A DNA stretch of 30,144 nucleotides from UBA1443 sp964445745 (GTDB taxonomy: Bacteria > Omnitrophota > Omnitrophia > Omnitrophales > Aquincolibacteriaceae): the NCBI GenBank assembly GCA_964445745.1, contig CAYULU010000021.1, forward strand, positions 1 through 30,144, in the 5' to 3' direction. Made by a program: the position numbers and the translations under genes. The notes under the pieces are model-generated. The model did no database searches. It was not told where the DNA came from and saw only the letters and a list, made by a program, of their open reading frames with translations. Shown in pieces: positions 24,537 through 30,144 of this stretch; the stretch's first letter is position 1; every line of letters begins with the position of its first letter.

Positions 24537-26110
24537 AAACGGTCATAGACGGATTAAAAGAGAAATTCGGGAACTCTATTCGGAAAGTCTGGGACGGATG
24601 CGGCAAGCAGGTCCATGTTCGCATTTCGCGGGATTTTATTCTTGAGGCGGCGGCCTTCCTTGTCCGGGTCCACGAGATGCGATTTTTGTTTCTCTCCGGC
24701 TCTGATACGAGACATGAGGACGGAACTTTTACGCTCGATTATGTTTTTTCTTACAGCCGCGAGGACAAGTTTTTAATTCTCCAAACAAGTATTGAAGAAA
24801 AAGAACCCCGGTTTCCGTCCCTGGCCCATTTTCTGCCGCAGGCCAACTGGCAAGAGAGGGAAATCCAGGATCTTTTGGGACTGGAGGCGATCGGGCATCC
24901 GGATCCCCGGCGGCTTGTTCTTCACGAGGACTGGCCCCGGGACATTTTCCCTTTGAGAAAGGATTTTGATTTTTCCGGGAAAATTCCGAGAGTTGCCGGG
25001 CATTATGCTTTTGAGCGGGTGGAAGGAGAAGGAATTTTTGAGATCCCCGTAGGTCCCGTTCATGCGGGAATTATTGAACCCGGCCATTTTCGTTTTTCAG
25101 CGGCGGGTGAAAGTATCGTCAAACTTGAAATCCGTCATTTTTACACGCACAAGGGCACCGAAAAATCCGGGGAGGGGAAAAGTCCGGAGCATCTTCTCTG
25201 TCTTGCCGAAAGAATCTCGGGGGATCATTCGGCGGCGCATGCGGTTGCCTGTGCACAGGCGCTCGAACTTCTGGGAGGGATAGAGGTTCCGACGCGGGCC
25301 CAGTTTATCCGTGTCATTTATCTTGAGCTGGAGCGTTTGCATAATCACATGAGTGATATTGCGGGGATTTCACTCGACGTTGCTTTCAGCTTTGGCGCAA
25401 GTCAGCTGATGAGGCTTAAGGAAACCCTGATGGGTCTGAATGAGCAATTGACAGGGACGCGGCTTTTGCGGTCCGTGGTCGTTTGGGGGGGAGTCCGCCG
25501 GGATATTTCTGAATCCGAAAAAGAGTGGTTTATCAAGGAGATCAAAAAGATCAAGGAGGATTTTGACGAAATCGTCCAGATTCTCTGGCAGGTTGATTCT
25601 TTGATGGACCGGGTTACAACGACCGGCCGGATCAAAAAAGAGATTGCGGAAGCGCTTGGCGGCGTCGGGCCCGTTGCGAGGGCCTCAGGGGTTGACCGGG
25701 ACATGCGGCGGGACCATCCCTATGCGGCGTACAAGGAACTTTTTTTCAGAGTGCCGGTTTTTACGGAAGGCGACGTTGAAAGCCGCATGAAAGTGAAAAT
25801 CCAGGAGGTCTACGAATCTTTTAAATTGATCTATGACGCTCTTTTTTCGATGCCCCAGGGGTCTTTGCGCGGTGAGTTAAAACCGCTTGCCCGGTCCCAA
25901 AGCGCGATCGGGCATGTAGAGTCTCCGCGTGGGGAATGTTTTCACTGGATCATGACGGACAAACACGGGAAGATTTTCAGGTGGAAAATTCAGTCACCCT
26001 CGTTCGCCAATTGGCCCTTGATTGAATATGCCGTGCTGGAAAATATCGTTCCGGATTTTCCGCTTATCAATAAAAGCATGAATCTGTCTTATTCCGGAAA
26101 CGACCGGTAA
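24533..26110 (+). CDS. Ehr-type large subunit: NuoC-NuoD fusion related to HyfG/HycE but lacking the Ni-Fe site
   Basis: The fusion has an N-terminal NuoC-like domain (about 1-150), shown by WQEREIQDLLGLEAIGHPD followed by RRLVLHEDWP, and a C-terminal hydrogenase-large-subunit/NuoD-like domain. The latter keeps VGPVHAGIIEPGHFRF and FYTHKGTEK. Group 4 hydrogenases carry ERxCGxC and a terminal DPCxxC to hold nickel and iron. Here the first motif reads ERISGDHS (226-233), with Ser229 and His232 in place of the cysteines. The C-terminal motif reads N517-L-S-Y-S-G522 in SMNLSYSGNDR. All four metal-binding cysteines are thus absent, and the protein ends at R525 where the hydrogenase DR would be cleaved. 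This matches energy-converting hydrogenase-related (Ehr) complexes; hydrogen chemistry is excluded and the real substrate is unknown. It overlaps hyfF by four bases (ATGA). Confidence 0.9.
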   Translation: MKTVIDGLKEKFGNSIRKVWDGCGKQVHVRISRDFILEAAAFLVRVHEMRFLFLSGSDTRHEDGTFTLDYVFSYSREDKFLILQTSIEEKEPRFPSLAHFLPQANWQEREIQDLLGLEAIGHPDPRRLVLHEDWPRDIFPLRKDFDFSGKIPRVAGHYAFERVEGEGIFEIPVGPVHAGIIEPGHFRFSAAGESIVKLEIRHFYTHKGTEKSGEGKSPEHLLCLAERISGDHSAAHAVACAQALELLGGIEVPTRAQFIRVIYLELERLHNHMSDIAGISLDVAFSFGASQLMRLKETLMGLNEQLTGTRLLRSVVVWGGVRRDISESEKEWFIKEIKKIKEDFDEIVQILWQVDSLMDRVTTTGRIKKEIAEALGGVGPVARASGVDRDMRRDHPYAAYKELFFRVPVFTEGDVESRMKVKIQEVYESFKLIYDALFSMPQGSLRGELKPLARSQSAIGHVESPRGECFHWIMTDKHGKIFRWKIQSPSFANWPLIEYAVLENIVPDFPLINKSMNLSYSGNDR

Positions 26111-26133
26111 ATCCGGATTTTGAGAGGAACCCC

Positions 26134-27048
26134 ATGTTCAGGATTTTAAAGAAAAACATAACGACAAAAAAAGCGACTCTACCGCCGGACTCTCTTTTCC
26201 AAAAGACACGGGAAGGATTTTCGGGAGCGCCTGACATTGATTTTGAAAAATGTACAGGATGCGGGAAATGCGTCATCGCCTGTCCAACTCATGCCCTGGA
26301 AGTGATGGACCACCCGAATGAGGACAAACGTTCTTTTAATCTTTCATACGGGGACTGTATCTTTTGCGGTCTTTGCGGACCGGCTTGCCCCCATCAGGCG
26401 ATTTCCTTTAACGGGAAACGGGATTTTTCCGCCCGAACAAAAATAGAATTGAACAAAGTGACGGATTTTTCTTTGTCCGGTTGCCGAAAAGATCCGGCTT
26501 TTGTTGCGGGCACTACCTTGCCCGTCAGGGGCAGGGCGGATGGCGGCCCGGGTTTTACCCAGGGTGATTTTTCAAACCGTCTCACCATGGAAGAAGCCGG
26601 CCTGAAATTAAAAAATAAAATTCAAAATCTCTTTGGCCGCTCCCTTCATGTCCGTGAAGTCGATGCGGGTTCCTGTAACGGCTGTGAAGTGGAGATCGTG
26701 AATCTTTCAAACCCGGTTTATGACGTGGAGCGATTTGGCATTCATTTTGTCGCTTCTCCGAGGCATGCGGACATGATTCTTGTGACCGGACCCGTGACGC
26801 GTCAGATGGAGCTTGCGCTTGTGAAGACCTATGAGGCGATGCCTTCCCCCAAACTTGTTGTAGCCTGCGGAAGCTGCGCCATCAGCGGCGGGATATTCCA
26901 GGATAGCTATGCCGTGACCGGAGGCGTGGATCGTATCATTCCTGTGGATCTTTATATTCCCGGCTGTCCGCCTCATCCTCTCGCCATCATCCGGGGGATT
27001 TTAACGTTTTTGGAAAAGGTTCCTCGGAAGAAACAGTTCTCTTTATAA
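26134..27048 (+). CDS. Ehr-type small subunit: 2x[4Fe-4S] ferredoxin fused to NuoB/HyfI-type protein
   Basis: The electron-transfer subunit of the complex. Residues about 35-90 form a ferredoxin with two CxxCxxCxxxC sets (C40, C43, C46, C50 and C75, C78, C81, C85), as in HyfH/NuoI. Residues about 165-300 form a NuoB/HyfI-type domain with SCNGCEVE (C181, C184), ACGSC (C245, C248) and PGCPPHP (C278), which hold the proximal [4Fe-4S] cluster. In formate hydrogenlyase and complex I these two functions are separate polypeptides, so this is a fusion. The start has GAGAGGA at good spacing, 23 bases after the large-subunit gene. It is the last operon gene. With intact clusters but a large subunit without Ni-Fe, electrons must go to or from something other than hydrogen. 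Confidence 0.92.
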   Translation: MFRILKKNITTKKATLPPDSLFQKTREGFSGAPDIDFEKCTGCGKCVIACPTHALEVMDHPNEDKRSFNLSYGDCIFCGLCGPACPHQAISFNGKRDFSARTKIELNKVTDFSLSGCRKDPAFVAGTTLPVRGRADGGPGFTQGDFSNRLTMEEAGLKLKNKIQNLFGRSLHVREVDAGSCNGCEVEIVNLSNPVYDVERFGIHFVASPRHADMILVTGPVTRQMELALVKTYEAMPSPKLVVACGSCAISGGIFQDSYAVTGGVDRIIPVDLYIPGCPPHPLAIIRGILTFLEKVPRKKQFSL

Positions 27049-27062
27049 GCGTACTGAAGTAG

Positions 27063-27173
27063 TTTGTCCTTGCCAGTATCATCGGCGTGATCGTCGGTTC
27101 GGCGACGGCTGGATTTCTGAAACTGCTCAGCTAGAGCCTGGCCGCCGCAGGCAGATATCCCTATTGTTTTTAA
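27063..27173 (+). pseudogene. Short membrane-helix remnant, possibly of a ClC-type channel
   Basis: Reading FVLASIIGVIVGSATAGF then LKLLS-stop-SLAAAGRYPYCF-stop gives one hydrophobic helix followed by a short amphipathic stretch interrupted by stops. There is no start codon. The helix and the RYPY block faintly recall the first helix of bacterial chloride-channel (ClC) proteins. The match is too short to be sure; it may be a gene remnant or noise. Confidence 0.25.
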
Positions 27174-27348
27174 GGCGGCTGATCCCAAGGAGATTGCCGC
27201 CAGACTGTCCCGGCTTAAAAACCTTAAATATGACGCAAAGGACCGTTGCTGGGTATGGTTCAAAAAGGGGAACCGCAGGATGAAGTCTTGGGAGACGACC
27301 TTGCTCGGAAGGATATTCTTTCGGGATCAGGATCGACGGCAAAGATCT
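27157..27348 (+). pseudogene. 5' part of a frameshifted gene of unknown function
   Basis: A start-less open stretch reads protein-like sequence: IPIVFKAADPKEIAARLSRL, then KNLKYDAKDRCWVWFKKGNR, then a stop. The adjacent frame (+1) becomes protein-like at about 27305 (EGYSFGIRIDGKDLDAMPP) and continues into the frame listed next. The two together look like one gene split by a single frameshift. No family was recognised. Confidence 0.35.
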
Positions 27349-27355
27349 TGACGCG

Positions 27356-27673
27356 ATGCCGCCTTTGACGGACGAGGCCCGCCGGAAATTTGAAGAAGAT
27401 CAGCGCCGGCTTCACGCGAACCCGGAGATTCGGAAAGCGCTCCCTCAGAACCTGGAGATATACTCTCTTACCCGCCGCGTCGCTCCAACAATTCCCGTGC
27501 TTGACGGCTGGACGCCTCTGCAGTGCATGAAGACGCCCGAGGGACGGCTTCAGCTTGAAGCCCTGATCAACCGAATGGAAATCATGGACCAAGCAAGGCC
27601 GGATTATCTTCCCGGCTTTGACATGAATCTTCTGCGCGGGAAACTGGGACTGCCGATCAGAAATAAAGCGTAA
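27356..27673 (+). CDS. Hypothetical protein, probably the 3' part of the frameshifted gene
   Basis: A 105-codon frame starting MPPLTDEARRKF with no Shine-Dalgarno sequence. The same frame stays open for roughly 50 bases upstream of this ATG with protein-like sequence (FGIRIDGKDLD), so the ATG is probably internal. The composition looks like a real soluble protein: charged N-terminal helix EARRKFEEDQRRLHANPEIR, then LTRRVAPTIPVLDGW, and a C-terminal LPGFDMNLLRGKLGLPIR. It follows the Ehr operon after a 300-base gap with remnants. I recognise no family and cannot exclude that the short protein is translated. Confidence 0.4.
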   Translation: MPPLTDEARRKFEEDQRRLHANPEIRKALPQNLEIYSLTRRVAPTIPVLDGWTPLQCMKTPEGRLQLEALINRMEIMDQARPDYLPGFDMNLLRGKLGLPIRNKA

Positions 27674-27682
27674 ATAGGCGGA

Positions 27683-27718
27683 GGCCGCTTTTTCTGCGTA
27701 GCAAAAGAATGAGCGGCC
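27683..27718. repeat. Inverted repeat after the broken gene
   Basis: GGCCGCT (27683-27689) pairs with AGCGGCC (27712-27718), and the interior TTTTCTGC/GCAAAAGA continues the stem with one mismatch, with a GTA loop. No U-tract follows, so it is not a standard terminator. Smaller palindromes (GAAC/GTTC near 27732, CCTGC/GCAGG near 27762-27786) lie just beyond. Confidence 0.4.
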
Positions 27719-27821
27719 GTGAGGAAAGAGAGAACGGGAATGTTCGGGATTAAAAGACCTTCCTGCAGCAAGAGATGTCGCGGCAGGCGAAAAACCGGAG
27801 GATATTACCCGGCCGTCCGCG

Positions 27822-27827
27822 TATAAT
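27822..27827 (+). promoter_or_regulatory. Perfect TATAAT -10 box upstream of the structured RNA
   Basis: TATAAT occurs within CGCGTATAATACG, with no recognisable -35 hexamer at 16-18 bases upstream. A transcript from here would start near 27834, run through an A-rich unstructured leader of about 55 bases and enter the structured element. It is a weak but well-placed promoter candidate. Confidence 0.3.
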
Positions 27828-27890
27828 ACGTGCCGAAACACAAAAAACGAGGAAACGAAAAACAACAAAACAAGCAGTTCATAAAAATCT

Positions 27891-28054
27891 AAAATTTGCG
27901 TAGCTTCGGCTGCTGACCACTGCAAAACGACCAAATTTTCAATGGTAAGACAGCGTTTGAAGCACGCCCCAAGACGGGGGCGTGTAGAAAACGTTCTTAC
28001 CAGGGTGCTTGGTCGTACCCGCAGTGGGGCGTGAGTATGCACGCTCCTTTTTTT
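27891..28054 (+). ncRNA. Putative novel structured RNA with pseudoknot potential and intrinsic terminator
   Basis: The following nested pairings can be read directly. P1: CCACTGC (27917-27923) with GCAGTGG (28021-28027). P2: ACGACC (27927-27932) with GGTCGT (28011-28016). P3: TGGTAAGA (27943-27950) with TCTTACCA (27995-28002). P4: CGTTT (27954-27958) with AAACG (27989-27993). P5: GCACGCCCC (27962-27970) with GGGGCGTGT (27977-27985), closing a six-base AAGACG loop. Between P4 and P5 the loop GAA/AGA could form tandem sheared G-A pairs, an RNA hallmark. Upstream, GTAGC-UUCG-GCTGC is a stable C(UUCG)G tetraloop hairpin enclosed by AAAATTTG/CAAATTTT, which would form a pseudoknot with P1/P2. It fits no RNA family I can name (not tmRNA, SRP or RNase P; 6S-like only in being one long rod). 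It lies just before the methyltransferase gene and could be a free small RNA or a cis-regulatory leader. Confidence 0.55.
28026..28054 (+). terminator. Rho-independent terminator at the end of the structured RNA
   Basis: GGGGCGTG (28026-28033) pairs with CACGCTCC (28040-28047) around an AGTATG loop and is followed by seven T residues. The stem shares two bases with P1 of the structured RNA, so the two can compete. GTACCC upstream and GGGTAC downstream form an outer pair around the terminator. Confidence 0.75.
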
Positions 28055-28122
28055 GGGTACAAACAAGCACTTCTGGAAGACAGTCTATTCAGGGCTGAAT
28101 CGCGCACAAGCGAGGAAAGCCC

Positions 28123-30120
28123 ATGACTGCAGGAACCCGCGAACAGAAGTTCTTTTCCGCATTACGAGATATTTTTGTCGGCGCTAAAGTTGAGGGCGAA
28201 TCGGGTTATATCAATCTGATGCGCATCAAGTCGTGCTACTACGAGAAGGGGGTCTTTCCCGAACTGTTAAAGGACATCGATACTGGCCTTAAACCATTTC
28301 CCCATTTCCGCGAAGAGTTGTTCGAGAAGCTTTACACATTTTTCAGCCGGTATTTCAGCGAGAGTGGCTCGATCTACTTCCGATACACGCCACTGCACCA
28401 GAACGTTTATGAGAAGGTCTATACCGACGACAAAGATGTGATGCTGTTCTGGAAGACGCACATGCTTTATTACGTCAAGACCGACCGGCTGTTCAAGAAC
28501 CTCGACGTGGAATTGGACGGGCAGAAGTTCTTCTTCGACGTGTCAGGGTTGGAACACAAGAAGTCCAACGAGAAGAGGCAGTTGATCTACAAGCTCAAAG
28601 AGAAACGCCGGGACGGCGTTGTGGTGTTCACCGTTGCCTACTCGGAGCGCGGGCGAAAAACCAAAGCCGATGAGATTTTGAGCGAATTGAATCGGGCTGG
28701 TGTGGAGACTAGCGAGGGGCTTCTGGAACGGGTGTTTCGGGTGTTTGAGCGGCAGAGCGAGGTGGACTATTTCATCAACAAGAACGCCAAGGCATTTCTG
28801 GAGGAGCAATTCAGCCTGTGGTTGTACCAGTATGTCTTTATCGGCGAGAGCGCATGGACGGAGCAGCGTATCCGGCAACTGCAAGTCCTCAAGGACATTG
28901 CGTTCAAGATCATCGCCTTCATCAGCCAATTCGAGGACGAGTTGGTCAAAATCTGGAACAAGCCGAAGTTTGTGCTCAACTCAAACTACGTCATTACCCT
29001 CAGCCGCATCGCCGAACGAAACGGTGGCATGTTGGTCGTGGGAAAACTGCTGGAACATGTCGGGTTCAAAGCGCAGATTGAGGAATGGCGCGAGTTGGGC
29101 ATCGTGGACGGCTCGTTCAAAAAGGCGAGCGTGCTGGAGAAGGACAGGAAGGGCAACCGGCTGGCCGACCGCTGGCAACATCTACCGGTGGACACGAAAT
29201 ATTTCAAGGATGTGGAGTTAGAAATCATCAGCTTGTTCGACAATCTTGACGAATCCCTCGACGGCTGGCTGATAAAAAGCGAAAACTATCAGGCGCTAAA
29301 GACGATTCTTGGCAAACATGCCGGTCGCGTCCAAAGCGTTTACGTTGATCCTCCATTCAACACTGGCGACGACTTCCAATACATCGATCATTTTCAGGAT
29401 AGCACGTGGCTAACGCTGATGGATAACAGGCTGGAACTCGCCCGCAACATCCTCAGTGATTCCGGGTCGTTCTATCTGCACCTTGACGAGAATGCCAACT
29501 TTCTAGGCCGTCTGGTGATGGATAAGAATTTTGGAGAAGGTCAGTTTAGACGCGAGATTGTGTGGGACATCCAAGTGCTCTCAGGGTTTAAGGTCAAGGG
29601 GGCTGAGAAGAAGTGGATTCTTGGTCACCAAACGATCTACTTCTACTCAAAAACGGACGATTACTACTTTGAGAAGATAATTCAGCCGCAATCTCTCAAG
29701 TATTTAGAGAGTTTCAATCGAACTGATGAAAAGGGGCGTAAGTACCAAGTTGCCCATGGTCGCCGCATCTATAGGGACGAGGTTGAGGAGAAGGGAAAGC
29801 CTTTCGGGGATGTGTGGGCAGATCTGAAAGATCTCATCGATGTCGAACGCCCATTTCTTGAAGTATGGAAAGAACTAACAGCTGCCATGGACTTTGACAA
29901 GCCACTGAGAAGCGTATGGTCGGATATCATGTCATTCCAACAACAGCCAACGTCCAGTGAGAGGGTCAACTTCGACACTCAGAAACCTGAGAAACTCCTG
30001 ACGCGCGTCATCAAGGCTTCATCGAAACCAGGCGGAATCGTCCTGGACTACTACGGGGGCAGCGGTACAACACCTGCCACAGCCCAAAAAATTGATCGTC
30101 TAAATCATTTCTGTCAGTGA
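28123..30120 (+). CDS. Site-specific DNA adenine methyltransferase (type III Mod-like), C-terminally truncated
   Basis: A beta-class DNA methyltransferase that would methylate adenine N6 in a recognition sequence using S-adenosylmethionine. An N-terminal region of ~380 residues without a recognised fold precedes the catalytic domain. Motif IV is DPPF (409-412) within VYVDPPFNTGDDF, followed by LTLMDNRLELARNIL. A target-recognition region lies between about 510 and 610. Near the end come DTQKPEKLLTRVI and motif I, DYYGGSGTT (642-650), then ATAQKIDR and a stop at 665. Family members normally continue well beyond motif I with the strand reading roughly WIGIE, so the C-terminus is missing, and neither other forward frame continues it. 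GAGGAAA at good spacing supports the start. No restriction (Res) subunit is visible; it may lie beyond the window. Confidence 0.85.
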   Translation: MTAGTREQKFFSALRDIFVGAKVEGESGYINLMRIKSCYYEKGVFPELLKDIDTGLKPFPHFREELFEKLYTFFSRYFSESGSIYFRYTPLHQNVYEKVYTDDKDVMLFWKTHMLYYVKTDRLFKNLDVELDGQKFFFDVSGLEHKKSNEKRQLIYKLKEKRRDGVVVFTVAYSERGRKTKADEILSELNRAGVETSEGLLERVFRVFERQSEVDYFINKNAKAFLEEQFSLWLYQYVFIGESAWTEQRIRQLQVLKDIAFKIIAFISQFEDELVKIWNKPKFVLNSNYVITLSRIAERNGGMLVVGKLLEHVGFKAQIEEWRELGIVDGSFKKASVLEKDRKGNRLADRWQHLPVDTKYFKDVELEIISLFDNLDESLDGWLIKSENYQALKTILGKHAGRVQSVYVDPPFNTGDDFQYIDHFQDSTWLTLMDNRLELARNILSDSGSFYLHLDENANFLGRLVMDKNFGEGQFRREIVWDIQVLSGFKVKGAEKKWILGHQTIYFYSKTDDYYFEKIIQPQSLKYLESFNRTDEKGRKYQVAHGRRIYRDEVEEKGKPFGDVWADLKDLIDVERPFLEVWKELTAAMDFDKPLRSVWSDIMSFQQQPTSSERVNFDTQKPEKLLTRVIKASSKPGGIVLDYYGGSGTTPATAQKIDRLNHFCQ

Positions 30121-30144
30121 TAATTACAATAGTTGGATTATTTA

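Noticed and set aside
24533..26110. Calling the operon a functional formate hydrogenlyase or hydrogenase-4
   Set aside because: All four Ni-Fe ligand cysteines are missing from the large subunit.
27917..28027. Reading the inverted repeat as a MITE or integron attC site
   Set aside because: No target-site duplication flanks it, no GTTRRRY-type core sites are present, and the arms contain RNA-like internal loops. The RNA explanation fits better, though a transposon end cannot be fully excluded.
27260..28066. Minus-strand open frame of 268 codons across the decay zone and structured RNA
   Set aside because: It crosses the terminator, the RNA helices and the protein-like plus-strand frame. Its composition (many S, R, F and H, low-complexity stretches) looks like antisense reading and no family is visible.
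28110..28140. GAGGAAAG similar to the RNase P RNA core near the methyltransferase start
   Set aside because: None of the other RNase P RNA elements is present; the match is explained by the Shine-Dalgarno sequence.

Overview
The window looks like a bacterial chromosome segment, most likely from Omnitrophota (former candidate phylum OP3). I infer this from one giant exported multi-domain protein whose domains are joined by a recurring Arg-Ser-Glu-Val-Arg linker, a style I associate with that phylum. No rRNA or other taxonomic marker is present, so the assignment is an inference.

Left part (1-15.5 kb). A truncated minus-strand gene at the left edge encodes a secreted protein. It shares a His/Gln motif with the N-terminus of its divergent neighbour, a single uninterrupted 4,933-residue reading frame that fills half the window. 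The giant protein has a Sec-type signal peptide, an N-terminal putative ChaN/EreA-like domain, two long helical regions, a dikinase half (ATP-grasp plus phosphohistidine domain, no PEP/pyruvate barrel), a GT5 glycogen-synthase-like domain, a GT35 glucan-phosphorylase-like domain, a zinc nucleoside-deaminase domain and an unrecognised C-terminal domain. RSEVR-like pentapeptides mark the junctions. The same peptide is written with different codons each time, so it is kept at protein level.

Middle part (15.5-19.2 kb). Two small membrane proteins are followed by a convergent homospermidine synthase gene with a good promoter. A divergent sodium:dicarboxylate-type symporter follows; it has lost the arginine that binds acidic side chains.

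Right part (19.4-27.05 kb). A tightly packed six-gene operon encodes a membrane complex related to hydrogenase-4 and complex I: HyfB-, HyfC-, HyfE- and HyfF-like membrane subunits, a fused NuoC/NuoD-type large subunit, and a fused ferredoxin/NuoB-type small subunit. All four nickel-iron ligand cysteines of the large subunit are replaced while the Fe-S cysteines of the small subunit are intact. This fits the energy-converting hydrogenase-related (Ehr) complexes: an ion-pumping redox module that cannot be a hydrogenase.

Far right (27.05-30.14 kb). An accessory or decayed zone contains gene remnants, a strongly structured putative non-coding RNA ending in an intrinsic terminator, and a DNA adenine methyltransferase of type III Mod style that stops just after its SAM-binding motif, 24 bases before the window edge.
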